The position numbers were made by a program, and so were the translations under genes. A stretch of DNA of 17,165 bases from NCBI GenBank assembly GCA_023136155.1, contig JAGLRT010000025.1, positions 1-17,165 of the forward strand, read 5' to 3'. Source of the stretch: Methanosarcinales archaeon. GTDB taxonomy: Archaea > Halobacteriota > Methanosarcinia > Methanosarcinales > Methanocomedenaceae. Position 1 is the stretch's first letter. Every line of letters starts with the position of its first letter. The notes beneath the pieces are model-generated. The model ran no database searches. It was not told where the DNA came from and worked only from the letters and a program-made list of their open reading frames with translations. This document shows positions 1-7,933 of the stretch, piece after piece.

Positions 1-31
1 CACGTATGGAGCCCGAAGGGATGCATACGTG
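1..31. repeat. Inverted repeat / UUCG-loop hairpin at window edge
   Basis: Positions 1-8 (CACGTATG) are perfectly complementary to 24-31 (CATACGTG). On the minus strand the interior can form a short C-rich/G-rich stem around UUCG. It lies 37 bases downstream of the tRNA-Ile 3' end, so it could be a processing or termination structure, or part of an RNA cut off by the window edge. The structure is visible; its function is unknown. Confidence 0.4.
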
Positions 32-67
32 TGCAGCCCACTACTGGCTAGAGTAGATGAGAGTAAA

Positions 68-141
68 TGGGCCCACGGCGATTCGAACGCCGGACCTCAC
101 GGTTATCAGCCGTGCGCACCACCTGGCTATGCTATGGGCCC
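68..141 (-). tRNA. tRNA-Ile (anticodon GAU)
   Basis: The minus strand folds into a complete 74-nt cloverleaf. It has a 7-bp acceptor stem (GGGCCCA with TGGGCCC) and discriminator A at position 68. The D stem is 4 bp with loop AGCCAGGTG. The anticodon stem CACGG/CCGTG encloses CTGATAA, giving anticodon GAU. The variable loop is 5 nt, and the T stem CGGCG/CGCCG closes TTCGAAT. The 3' CCA is not encoded and no intron is seen. It reads the AUC/AUU isoleucine codons. A TATA-like TTAAAATA sits at 199-206 on the same strand, which would imply a short 5' leader to be removed by RNase P. Confidence 0.97.
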
Positions 142-230
142 TTAATAAAATTGGTTGCTACATGGTGCTTGCAACGACTTTTCTCATGTCCGGCTTTGTA
201 TTTTAATGTTTTGATTGAAAGGATTATAAC

Positions 231-806
231 CTACTGTTTACCCTCGATGGCAGTCAGCAGCACTGCTGCGGCAATCCCCAATCTTCTGTCAAGTAAGTTA
301 TTGGTGTCAGGGGAGAAATCCAGGTTGATCTTCATAACAAAAGGATTGAAATTCTGCTTGAATGTGCACACCAGGTTATCCCCAATAAACCCATGTAATG
401 TTTGGGGTATAATGCTGGTTATAAATCGCCTGAACAGAGCTAAAAATGTGCTGTCTTCTTTTATGAGGCCAATCTCCTGGTCATTGGCATCCATGAATAT
501 CCATTCATCTTTCATTATAGATTTGAAACCTTTTCGTTTTAATGCACCTACTTTTTCATTTGTGGTGGGGTCTACCACATCGTATGCTGCCGAAAAGTCC
601 AGGATCTTCCTGGCCTGTATTGCCAGAACCTCTTCCTGCATATCTTCACCGGTGTAAACACGAATATCTTCCTTCATTTTGAAGGCTTTTAGTTTTGAAT
701 AAAAAGCAACATTCCCGTCAGGGTCATAGATATGAAATGCTGCACCGAAGATCTTCAGTATTTTTCGGCGGACCAGATATGTTGAGTGTTCGAATCTTTC
801 AGTCAT
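231..806 (-). CDS. LURP-one-related (tubby C-terminal-like) family protein
   Basis: A 191-residue soluble protein with the repeating beta-strand pattern of the LURP-one-related/DUF567 fold, which is related to tubby and scramblase C-terminal domains. Visible units are FHIYDPDGNVAFYSK (25-39), YDVVDPTTNEKVGALKRK (75-92) and EWIFMDANDQEIGLIKED (101-118). A hydrophobic C-terminal helix around residues 172-187 (DRRLGIAAAVLLTAIE) matches the helix that threads the barrel in this fold. There is no signal peptide. The ATG start has a GGAG site at 816-819, nine bases upstream. Function in archaea is not established; membrane or lipid association is only an inference from the fold. It is followed on the same strand by tRNA-Ile. 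The family call is from pattern and is moderately sure. Confidence 0.65.
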   Translation of the reverse strand: MTERFEHSTYLVRRKILKIFGAAFHIYDPDGNVAFYSKLKAFKMKEDIRVYTGEDMQEEVLAIQARKILDFSAAYDVVDPTTNEKVGALKRKGFKSIMKDEWIFMDANDQEIGLIKEDSTFLALFRRFITSIIPQTLHGFIGDNLVCTFKQNFNPFVMKINLDFSPDTNNLLDRRLGIAAAVLLTAIEGKQ

Positions 807-880
807 TTTTATTATCTCCTTTGATTTTTCAGAATGAAGTCAACTGTCAGTATTTGGAAATGGGTTATGTCTGCAACATA

Positions 881-890
881 CTTTATAAGT
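881..890 (-). promoter_or_regulatory. Candidate TATA box for the LURP-one-like gene
   Basis: On the minus strand this reads ACTTATAAAG, preceded by purine-rich GAAA that could serve as a BRE. It lies about 75 bases before the ATG at 806, implying a leader of roughly 50 nt that includes the GGAG site. It is a match by eye only. Confidence 0.35.
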
Positions 891-962
891 TTCTTTTACT
901 CACATAAATATATTCCTGCCATCTTTTATGTTTTATCTGTAAATCGGCTGTTTTAGAAACAA

Positions 963-1042
963 GTGTCAAGTCAACCCTATAATGTATCAAAATACGCTAT
1001 CAATACACCGTACAATTGGACACTTTGATGTTGACTTGACAC
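963..1042. repeat. 80-bp element bounded by perfect 13-bp inverted repeats
   Basis: GTGTCAAGTCAAC at 963-975 is exactly complementary to GTTGACTTGACAC at 1030-1042. The left arm AAGTGTC (961-967) can alternatively pair with GACACTT at 1019-1025, so two mutually exclusive folds are possible. A 5-bp direct repeat TAGAA occurs outside it at 954-958 and 1049-1053, but not symmetrically. The element fills the intergenic space between the divergent LURP-one-like and glycosyltransferase genes. It may be a MITE-like remnant or a regulatory hairpin. Apart from this and the TATA candidate, the gap 807-1133 shows nothing else. Confidence 0.6.
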
Positions 1043-1133
1043 CAGGCGTAGAACTCCTCCGAAAATCACCTATGTTGGTATCTTACAAGATAAGATATTG
1101 TTATTTGCTCTGGATAGAATTATGTGTTTTACA

Positions 1134-2168
1134 ATGCCCATTATAAACTATATTACTGACGAGAATACAGTAAGCAGGCTGACAAATAATAAGTCATGGC
1201 TTGGAACCTATATACCGGAAGTAACTAAGAAGCTTGAAAAAAAAGGGTTTGAGATTGTTTTTGATAGCGAGGAACATTTTGACCTGATGCATATACACAT
1301 GCCGCTATACCGGGCCTACCGATTAATAAATGATAGTAACTGTCATAACGTTCCTATCATTTACCATGGCAATGCCACAGAGGATACTTTCAGTGTGGGT
1401 AGGGGCACCAAACATTTGGTAAGAAAATGGTTCAAAAAGATGGCCGGTTATTCTGACCTTATTATTTGTCCGTCCAGGTCGGCAGAAGAGTATTACAGGG
1501 AACTTTTACCTGACCATGCTATCATGCAGTTGAACTATGGGATAAAACTTGACAAGTATGTATATTCGGATGAAGCCAGAGAAGCTTTCCGGCAGCAGTA
1601 CGGCATCGTAGAAGACGAAGTTGTGATTACCTGTGTAGGCGGCTTATCGGTGCGAAAGGGTATAAAGGAATTCATTAACATTTCAAGACGCCATCCCGAG
1701 TTACGATTCATGTGGGTGGGCGGGGAATATACCCAGCATCCTGGTATTGACCTCTTTTACAGTATGTTTGCCAGGGAGGGGGATGTCAGGGCCGAAGACG
1801 TAACTGACAATATCCTGCTGACAGGATATACACCGGACGTACCTGGGGCGTTATCTGCCAGTGACATATTTTTCTTTCCATCCAGACAGGAGACTCAAGG
1901 TCTTGCATTGGTAGAAGCTGCAGCATGTGGTCTTCCTGTTGTCACTAGAGATTTGCCTGTGTTTCGGGAATGGCTCAGCCCGGGCCATAACTGCCTGATG
2001 GGGTCTACCGAGCAGGAGTTTGAGGAAGAAATTGAGCAGCTGGTAAGTGATACTGATTTAAGGAAGCGGCTGGGTAATGAAGGCCGGAAATCTGCTGAAG
2101 CACATCATGATATTGAAAAGACAGCATCAAGACTGGGTGAGGTATACAAGGAATTGTTGTCGTTGTAG
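1134..2168 (+). CDS. GT4-family (group 1) glycosyltransferase
   Basis: A retaining GT-B glycosyltransferase that transfers a sugar from a nucleotide-sugar donor; the acceptor is unknown. From the chosen ATG it has 344 residues, usual for the family. The N-terminal acceptor half includes SWLGTYIPEV (21-30), a typical glycine loop region, and IICPSRSAEEYY (110-121). The donor half starts near ITCVGGLSVRKGIKEF (165-180). The family EX7E signature lies in SRQETQGLALVEAAACGLPVV (250-270), with E253 and E261. No membrane segment is present, so it is cytoplasmic or peripheral. The frame is open upstream to a TTG at 1098 and an ATG at 1122. I prefer 1134 because MPIINYITDENTVSR resembles a family N-terminus, but no start has a clear Shine-Dalgarno site. 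The gene stands alone, and radA follows after a promoter-bearing gap. Confidence 0.85.
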   Translation: MPIINYITDENTVSRLTNNKSWLGTYIPEVTKKLEKKGFEIVFDSEEHFDLMHIHMPLYRAYRLINDSNCHNVPIIYHGNATEDTFSVGRGTKHLVRKWFKKMAGYSDLIICPSRSAEEYYRELLPDHAIMQLNYGIKLDKYVYSDEAREAFRQQYGIVEDEVVITCVGGLSVRKGIKEFINISRRHPELRFMWVGGEYTQHPGIDLFYSMFAREGDVRAEDVTDNILLTGYTPDVPGALSASDIFFFPSRQETQGLALVEAAACGLPVVTRDLPVFREWLSPGHNCLMGSTEQEFEEEIEQLVSDTDLRKRLGNEGRKSAEAHHDIEKTASRLGEVYKELLSL

Positions 2169-2194
2169 AATACTTTCACTCTGCTTACCCCAGG

Positions 2195-2202
2195 TTTATA
2201 TT
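2195..2202 (+). promoter_or_regulatory. Candidate TATA box for radA
   Basis: TTTATATT follows the stop of the glycosyltransferase and would place transcription initiation near 2225, giving a leader of about 50 nt before the radA ATG at 2273. Two copies of GTGCACCA (2229-2236 and 2252-2259) lie within that predicted leader. Confidence 0.4.
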
Positions 2203-2272
2203 TATGGGAATAGTCATAGCTGTTAACTGTGCACCAAGATACAAAATAACCGTGCACCAGGAGAAATTAGAG

Positions 2273-3253
2273 ATGGATGATAAGATTACAATGATCGAGG
2301 AGCTGCCCGGAGTGGGGCCGGCCACGGCAGAAAAATTGAAAGATGCTGGATTTACTACCATAGAAGCCATAGCAGTGGCGTCACCTGCAGATCTTGCCCT
2401 CAATGCTGATGTAGGAGAGTCTACCGCTTCCAAGATAATTATTGCAGCAAGGAGTGCGGCAGATGTGGGTGGGTTCGAGACCGGCGACATGGTACTTGAC
2501 CGCCGTAAACTGGTGGGTAAACTTACCACCGGTTGTGAGGGGTTTGATGAACTGTTAGGCAAAGGGATCGAGACTCAGGCTATCACTGAATTTTATGGGG
2601 AATTCGGGTGCGGCAAGACCCAGATAACCCATCAATTGGCAGTGAATGTCCAGCTTGGTATTGAGCAGGGTGGGCTTGACGGTTCAGTGATTATGATAGA
2701 TACTGAAAACACGTTCAGGCCTGAGAGGATTACCCAGATGGTTGCGGGGGCTTCAAACCGTACCGGTGAGGAATGTGACCCTGAGGAGATCTTAAAGAAT
2801 ATCCATGTGGCACGTGCTTATAACTCCAACCACCAGATACTGCTGGCAGAATCGGCGAACCAGCTGGCACAGGAGTTAAAGGACAGCGGTAAACCTGTAC
2901 GTCTGTTGATTGTGGATTCCCTGACAGCCCATTTCAGGGCAGAGTATGTAGGCCGTGGTACCCTTGCAGACCGGCAGCAAAAACTGAACAAACACATGCA
3001 TGAACTGCTAAGGTTTGGTGATCTGCACAATGCTGCGGTGGTAGTGACCAACCAGGTCATGTCTAAACCAGATGCCTTCTTCGGTGACCCCACAAAACCC
3101 ATTGGCGGACATATTGTGGGCCATACTGCCACGTTCAGGCTGTACCTGCGTAAGTCCAAAGGAGAAAAGCGTATTGCCAGGCTGGTAGATTCACCGTGTT
3201 TGCCTGAAGGTGAGGCAGTGTTTTCAGTGACCATGGAAGGACTGGCAGAGTGA
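2273..3253 (+). CDS. radA: DNA repair and recombination protein RadA
   Basis: The archaeal RecA/Rad51-family recombinase. It forms ATP-dependent filaments on single-stranded DNA and catalyses strand exchange in homologous recombination. It has 326 residues, the usual archaeal length. The N-terminal helix-hairpin-helix domain (about 5-60) contains ELPGVGPATAEKL. The linker carries FETG (68-71), at the place of the polymerisation motif. The ATPase core has Walker A GEFGCGKT (109-116), with Cys where Ser is common, and Walker B LLIVD (211-215). The L2 region and C-terminal signature GGHIVGHTATFRLYLRKSKG are at 278-297. An in-frame ATG exists at 2204, but 2273 is preferred: GGAG at 2260-2263 is correctly spaced and MDDKITMIEELPGVG matches family N-termini. 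Its TGA overlaps the GTG of the next gene (GTGA), indicating co-transcription. Confidence 0.97.
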   Translation: MDDKITMIEELPGVGPATAEKLKDAGFTTIEAIAVASPADLALNADVGESTASKIIIAARSAADVGGFETGDMVLDRRKLVGKLTTGCEGFDELLGKGIETQAITEFYGEFGCGKTQITHQLAVNVQLGIEQGGLDGSVIMIDTENTFRPERITQMVAGASNRTGEECDPEEILKNIHVARAYNSNHQILLAESANQLAQELKDSGKPVRLLIVDSLTAHFRAEYVGRGTLADRQQKLNKHMHELLRFGDLHNAAVVVTNQVMSKPDAFFGDPTKPIGGHIVGHTATFRLYLRKSKGEKRIARLVDSPCLPEGEAVFSVTMEGLAE

Positions 3254-3933
3254 AAGCAGTAGTAATTGATATTGACGGCACGCTCACTGATGAGAGCCGG
3301 CGGCTTGACCTGGCCGCCGCCGCCGTTATCAGGAAACTCGATGTCCCGGTAATACTGGCAAGTGGCAATGTGCTGTGTTTTGTGAAATGTGCCACAAAGC
3401 TCATGGGTGCCTCTGATATTATGATAGCAGAGAATGGCGGCGTAATATCTTTAGGTTTTGACGGTCCGGTTTACATAAAGGGAGATCGTGCGAGGTGTGT
3501 GCAAGTTCTTGAGATGTTGCGTGCCAATTTCGAACTTGAGGAACTGGACGCTGCTGACAGGCTTTCAGATGTAGCATTGCGGCGTAATTTTGACATTGAG
3601 GCAGCAAGGCAAATCATAGCAGACAATGAGATAAGGGACGTGGAACTGGTTGATACCGGCTTTGCCGTACATATAAAATCCATGAATGTGAATAAAGGTA
3701 CGGCATTGTTGGAAGTGGCAGCATTGATAGGACTGGATGCAGGAGGCATAATGGCTATTGGAGATTCTGTCAATGATATTGAAATGCTGCATGCAGCAGG
3801 TCTGGGTGTAGCTGTGGGAAATGCCAATCCTGTACTTAAAAGTACAGCTGATATGGTTACATCAGGTCGATACGGTGCCGGCGTGGTAGAAGCACTGGAA
3901 TATGCAGGAAAATCCTCCCTTTGGCCAGATTAA
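3250..3933 (+). CDS. pgp: Phosphoglycolate phosphatase, archaeal HAD type
   Basis: A HAD-superfamily phosphatase of the archaeal TA0175 type, which hydrolyses 2-phosphoglycolate to glycolate plus phosphate. Phosphoglycolate can arise from DNA repair of 3'-phosphoglycolate ends as well as metabolism. The 227 residues fit the family. Motif I is DIDGTLTD with nucleophile D7 and D9, motif II is LASGN with S38, motif III is NKGTALLEV with K149, and motif IV is GDSVNDIEML with D172 and D176. The C2-type cap occupies the middle (about 70-145). The start is GTG, overlapping the radA stop by four bases, so translation is probably coupled. The pairing with radA suggests, but does not prove, a repair link. 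Sucrose-phosphate-phosphatase-like relatives are the main alternative assignment. Confidence 0.9.
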   Translation: MKAVVIDIDGTLTDESRRLDLAAAAVIRKLDVPVILASGNVLCFVKCATKLMGASDIMIAENGGVISLGFDGPVYIKGDRARCVQVLEMLRANFELEELDAADRLSDVALRRNFDIEAARQIIADNEIRDVELVDTGFAVHIKSMNVNKGTALLEVAALIGLDAGGIMAIGDSVNDIEMLHAAGLGVAVGNANPVLKSTADMVTSGRYGAGVVEALEYAGKSSLWPD

Positions 3934-3998
3934 CTTAATTACACAATGTACTTCATAATACAGTATATAATATAAAACGCAAATTATAATACATGTGG

Positions 3999-4030
3999 AA
4001 TAATAATGGCAGGCTAATTTGCTTATTATT
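3999..4030. terminator. A+T-rich hairpin between convergent genes
   Basis: AATAATAA (3999-4006) is complementary to TTATTATT (4023-4030), with GCA/TGC pairing inside. It sits where the phosphatase gene (+) and PRC-barrel gene (-) converge and overlaps the latter's stop codon. A bidirectional terminator is plausible, but the stem is all A-T and archaeal terminators rarely need hairpins. Confidence 0.25.
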
Positions 4031-4334
4031 GCGGCGATACTTCGCTCTCACCCTCAACTCTGCTTTCAACTGCCGGGCGGCCCTGGGATTTCGATAGATT
4101 CTTGTCCACAACTACGTAGTCCTTGATTGACCGAACTGAATCAAAGGGTACGAGTACAAACTCATCCTGCACATAATATTTCTCTTTATCGAGTGCAATA
4201 TCAGGTTTGATCACCAGGTCTATGACCGTTCCGGTACGGACATCTATTACAAAGTTGTTGAGTACTCCCAGAGTGATTCCATCTGAACTCATTACCTGTT
4301 TATCCTTTAGATTCCTGGCAAATATTTTTGTCAT
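4026..4334 (-). CDS. PRC-barrel domain protein
   Basis: A 102-residue protein with one PRC-barrel domain spanning about residues 3-78. It begins with FARNLKDKQVMSSDGITLG, followed by VIDVRTGTVIDLVIKPD and then YYVQDEFVLVPFDSVRSIKDYVVVD. PRC barrels are small beta-barrel adaptor domains found in the photosynthetic reaction-centre H subunit and the ribosome-maturation factor RimM. Standalone archaeal copies are common and mostly of unknown role. The tail (about 79-102) is charged and probably disordered. The ATG has GGGAG a few bases upstream (at about 4345-4349). It starts only 19 bases after the CDC48/VAT ATPase stop on the same strand, so the two probably share a transcript. No functional link to the ATPase is proven. 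Confidence 0.85.
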   Translation of the reverse strand: MTKIFARNLKDKQVMSSDGITLGVLNNFVIDVRTGTVIDLVIKPDIALDKEKYYVQDEFVLVPFDSVRSIKDYVVVDKNLSKSQGRPAVESRVEGESEVSPQ

Positions 4335-4353
4335 TGTTTATCTCTCCCAAATT

Positions 4354-6573
4354 TTACCGATAACCTATATAAGACTTCTGTTCTTTTTTGACTCCACCTT
4401 TGAATTGTGTCTCAAGCTGCTGGTAATATTCCTTAATATATTCTGTGATGGCAGGCCTTACTTTTTTAAGAGCTGTCCTAAAATGCTCCATCCGGACACT
4501 TTCCGTATTAAAATCACTACGCATGGCCATCAAGACTGCCTCGCGGCAGATGGCTTCCAGGTCAGCACCCACATATCCTTCAGTTGCATCTGCTATCTCG
4601 CCCAGGTCAACATCTTCAGACATGGGTATAAGTCTGGTGTGTATCTTAAGTACTTCCTCACGCCCATTCCGGGTTGGTGGTCCAATAAATACAGCCCTGT
4701 CAAACCGGCCTGACCGTATCAGGGCCGGGTCTATCAGTTCAGGCCTGTTGGTGGCAGCTACAACAACCACATCTTTTAACACTTCAAGCCCATCCAATTC
4801 TATCAACAACTGGTTAACCACTCGTTCCATAGCCTGACTGCTCCCATCCGTTCCCCTGGTGGGTGCAAGAGCATCCAGTTCATCAAAGAATATGACACAT
4901 GGAGCGACCTGCCTGGCTTTTTTAAACACTTCACGGATAGCTTTTTCGCTTTCTCCCATCCATTTTGACAGCAGTTGTGGGCCCCTGATACTGATGAAAT
5001 TAGCATTTGTCTCTGTGGCTACGGCCTTGGCGATGAGCGTCTTACCTGTACCAGGCGGACCATAGAGCAGCACTCCTTTTGGTGGCATTATACCCATGTC
5101 TTTAAATCGTCCAGGATGGCTCAACGGCCATTCAATGGTTTCCAGTATTTCCTGTCTGCTCTGTTTTAAACCGCCAACCTCATTCCAGAGTATTGAAGGC
5201 ACTTCAACCATGACTTCACGCATGGCCGAGGGTTCGACTTCCTTTAAGGCATTATCGAAATCTGCTGCTGTAATTATTATTTCATTAAGCACTTCCAATG
5301 GAATCTCCAGTTCAAGGTTGAATTTGGGCATATACCTCTGCAAGGCCTTCATTCCTGATTCTTTGCAAAGGGCTGCTATATCTGCCCCCACAAACCCGTG
5401 GGTTAAGTCGGCCAATTCCTCAAGTTTTACGTCCTCATTAAGGGGCATGTTTCTGGTATGTATCTGAAGTATTTCCAATCGGTCATCCCGGTCAGGCACA
5501 CTAATCTCGATTTCCCTGTCAAAGCGTCCTGGACGGCGCAGTGCCGGATCGATGGCATTTACTCTGTTTGTAGCACCTATGACCATCACCTGCCCCCGGT
5601 CCTCAACTCCGTCCATCATGGTCAGCAACTGGGCAACTACCCTGCGTTCCAATTCGCCGGTAGATTCAGACCTTTTACTTGCGATAGCATCCAGTTCATC
5701 AAAAAATAATATACTTGGGGCGTTACTTGCTGCTTCTTCGAATATTTCCCTTATCTTTTGTTCACTCTCACCATAGTGTTTACTCATGACTTCCGGCCCT
5801 GCTATGGAATAAAAATTTGCTCCGCTCTCATTGGCCACGGCCTTTGCAATCATGGTCTTGCCAGTTCCTGGTGCCCCGTGCATCAATACACCCAGGGGAG
5901 GGGTTATACCTAATTTTGCGAACACTTCAGGATGTTTTAGGGGAAGTTCCATCATTTCACGCAGGCGCTGTATCTGGTCACTAAGTCCACCAAGGTCTTC
6001 ATAGGATATCCCCGTACTTACAATAGTATCGTAGCCGGTAGCCGGTTTATCCAGTATCTCGACCTCTGTTGTTTCTTTTATGACCACTGAGCCTTCTGGT
6101 TCTACTTCCACAGCTATCAGGTACATGACCTGACCAGGGCTAGTCTGGCTAAAAACGGGGTGGGTATTACTGCTTAATACCTGAATGATATCTCCTTTAA
6201 CTATTGGCCGTTTTATTATTTGTCGTTTGACAAGTTTACCTGCTTCACCCCCAAGTTTGATCTTCTCACCTTCGGCCGGTGCAAGTACTACTCTTTCAGC
6301 GACAACGGGTTCAGTTTTTGCAATGTTCAGATGGTCCCCCATACCAACACCTGCATTCAGGCGGGTAGTTCCGTCAATCCTTATAATCTGCTTTCCCCAG
6401 TCCTGCCGCTCTGCCCTCCATACCCTGGCTGCAGTGGTTTTTTTACCTTCAAGCAAGACAACATCACCAAAAGATATCTGGAGCATTTGGACAGTGGTAG
6501 GATCAATACGGGCGATACCTTTTTCTGGATCTAATGGGTACGCTTTTGCTACTTTTAGCTGGTTATGGTCCAA
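4354..6573 (-). CDS. CDC48/VAT-type AAA+ ATPase
   Basis: A hexameric unfoldase/segregase homologous to Thermoplasma VAT and eukaryotic p97/Cdc48; in archaea it unfolds substrates, probably for the proteasome. At 739 residues it has the full architecture. The N-terminal double-psi-barrel plus clamp domain (about 4-180) begins KVAKAYPLDPEKGIARIDP. The D1 ring has Walker A GAPGTGKT (233-240), Walker B ILFFDELDAI (288-297), sensor GATN (333-336) and arginine finger RRPGRFDRE (346-354). The D2 ring has GPPGTGKT (505-512), VIFFDELDAL (560-569), AATN (606-609) and RSGRFDR (620-626). Pore loops read KHYG (265-268) and KWMG (537-540). The C-terminus ends SYIGYR, with an exposed tyrosine like the hydrophobic-tyrosine tails of its relatives. 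The start is TTG at 6573, with AGGA nine bases upstream. It is divergent from larC. Confidence 0.97.
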   Translation of the reverse strand: MDHNQLKVAKAYPLDPEKGIARIDPTTVQMLQISFGDVVLLEGKKTTAARVWRAERQDWGKQIIRIDGTTRLNAGVGMGDHLNIAKTEPVVAERVVLAPAEGEKIKLGGEAGKLVKRQIIKRPIVKGDIIQVLSSNTHPVFSQTSPGQVMYLIAVEVEPEGSVVIKETTEVEILDKPATGYDTIVSTGISYEDLGGLSDQIQRLREMMELPLKHPEVFAKLGITPPLGVLMHGAPGTGKTMIAKAVANESGANFYSIAGPEVMSKHYGESEQKIREIFEEAASNAPSILFFDELDAIASKRSESTGELERRVVAQLLTMMDGVEDRGQVMVIGATNRVNAIDPALRRPGRFDREIEISVPDRDDRLEILQIHTRNMPLNEDVKLEELADLTHGFVGADIAALCKESGMKALQRYMPKFNLELEIPLEVLNEIIITAADFDNALKEVEPSAMREVMVEVPSILWNEVGGLKQSRQEILETIEWPLSHPGRFKDMGIMPPKGVLLYGPPGTGKTLIAKAVATETNANFISIRGPQLLSKWMGESEKAIREVFKKARQVAPCVIFFDELDALAPTRGTDGSSQAMERVVNQLLIELDGLEVLKDVVVVAATNRPELIDPALIRSGRFDRAVFIGPPTRNGREEVLKIHTRLIPMSEDVDLGEIADATEGYVGADLEAICREAVLMAMRSDFNTESVRMEHFRTALKKVRPAITEYIKEYYQQLETQFKGGVKKEQKSYIGYR

Positions 6574-6678
6574 AGTGTAACATCCTATAATGTGAAATTA
6601 ATTTATGTAATATGGTCATTAAATAGATATAAGTATTTTTCCAATCAAAACAATCAAAAAACCAATGTGGAAGGCAAT

Positions 6679-7899
6679 ATGAACCCCTCACCCAGAATAA
6701 TAATATTCGACCCGTTCATGGGAGCCTCAGGTGATATGTTTATCGGCAGTTTATTGAACCTGGGTGCGGACCCATCAAAAGTAATTGAAGCAATGGAGTC
6801 AGCAGCTGACGTTTCAGTAACACTGTCTTATGCCAAAACGGGGCATATAATGGCGACCCGCGTGGACGTTGCCCAGCACTCCAGTAACAGGTTGAAGTAT
6901 CACCTGATGACAAAACAGATACTTTCGGCAGGACTTCCCCGGGCCGTGATGGAAGATGCACTTGGTATACTGGAATTTATGGGGCGTGCAGAATCCATTG
7001 TTCATGGCATACCACTTGAAGAGTTACATATGCACGAAATGGGGCAGCAGGATGCTATTGCTGATGTTGTTGGCGCTTCAGCTGCTTTTCATGCACTGGA
7101 AATGTCCGGGTCACAGATATTCTGCATGCCTGTATCAGTAGGTGGCGGGTATGTGGCTACATCCCACGGCACATTACCGGTTCCTGCTCCTGCCACCCTC
7201 GCCGTGCTGAACTCTTCGAAGTTGATGTGGCGGGGCGGGCCTGTGGAGCATGAACTGCTGACACCTACGGGGGCAGCCATCCTGGCGTATCTCACACAAC
7301 AATATGGCACTACATGTACTGTTTATCCACAAATGAATTCATCAGGCACTGGTTACGGGGCAGGTTCAAAAAATGTGGGTATGCTCAATATGCTGCGTAC
7401 TGTAATGGGAGAATCAGACCCTGCCCTTGCCATCGACCATGTCGAGATGCTGGAGACTAATGTGGACGATGTGACAGGGGAAGTGCTGGGTTACCTGACA
7501 CAGGAATTGATGGATGAAGGTGCCCTGGATGTGTCGGTGATACCTGCGACTATGAAGAAAGGACGTAGCGGTTCACTGATAAAGGTGGTTTGTAAGACTG
7601 GTGATTCCCACAGGCTGGCTCACAGGATTATGATAGAGACCGGAAGTTTGGGTGTTAGGTTGGTACCGGTCAGACATCGGTTGACTGCCAGGCGTAACAT
7701 AATACAGGTGGATATAGATGTTGCAGGTAAGCCGTACAAGATCAGTGTAAAGACGGCCTGTGACACAGAGGGGCACAATCTTGGTATATCTGCAGAGTTC
7801 GAAGACTGTAAGCAGGTAGCCATTTCATCCGGGGGACAGCTAAAAGATATAATGCGCAGGGCAGAAGAGGCTGCAAGGTTGCAGCTAGAGTTAGGTTAG
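6679..7899 (+). CDS. larC: LarC family nickel insertion protein (DUF111/TIGR00299)
   Basis: LarC-family protein of 406 residues. In bacteria LarC uses CTP to insert nickel into the pyridinium bis-thiocarboxylate precursor, giving the nickel-pincer cofactor of lactate racemase. The N-terminal signature IIIFDPFMGASGDMFIG (7-23) is diagnostic. The metal-binding region includes LEELHMHEMGQQDAIADVVG (113-132), and VSVGGGYVATSHGTLPVPAP (152-171) is another family block. The C-terminal CTP-binding half holds LETNVDDVTGEVLGYL (258-273) and MKKGRSGSLIKVVC (292-305). It is a single uninterrupted frame, unlike Lactobacillus larC, which needs a frameshift. The frame is open to 6565, but ATG 6679 is chosen because of GGAAGG just upstream and the family N-terminus. 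LarA, LarB and LarE are absent here, so the client enzyme is unknown. Confidence 0.93.
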   Translation: MNPSPRIIIFDPFMGASGDMFIGSLLNLGADPSKVIEAMESAADVSVTLSYAKTGHIMATRVDVAQHSSNRLKYHLMTKQILSAGLPRAVMEDALGILEFMGRAESIVHGIPLEELHMHEMGQQDAIADVVGASAAFHALEMSGSQIFCMPVSVGGGYVATSHGTLPVPAPATLAVLNSSKLMWRGGPVEHELLTPTGAAILAYLTQQYGTTCTVYPQMNSSGTGYGAGSKNVGMLNMLRTVMGESDPALAIDHVEMLETNVDDVTGEVLGYLTQELMDEGALDVSVIPATMKKGRSGSLIKVVCKTGDSHRLAHRIMIETGSLGVRLVPVRHRLTARRNIIQVDIDVAGKPYKISVKTACDTEGHNLGISAEFEDCKQVAISSGGQLKDIMRRAEEAARLQLELG

Positions 7900-7933
7900 A
7901 ATAGAATTATTTAACACCTACATTGACGCTAAT

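Noticed and set aside
67..657. Long plus-strand open frame through tRNA-Ile and the LURP-one-like gene
   Set aside because: It is antisense to a well-formed tRNA and to a gene with a proper ribosome site, and its product has no recognisable pattern.
2818..3234. Minus-strand open frame opposite radA
   Set aside because: Low-complexity, Ser/Ala-rich translation typical of an antisense shadow; radA is certain.
4445..6580. Several 70-130-residue plus-strand frames opposite the CDC48/VAT gene
   Set aside because: All lie antisense to an unambiguous AAA+ ATPase and show no family motifs.
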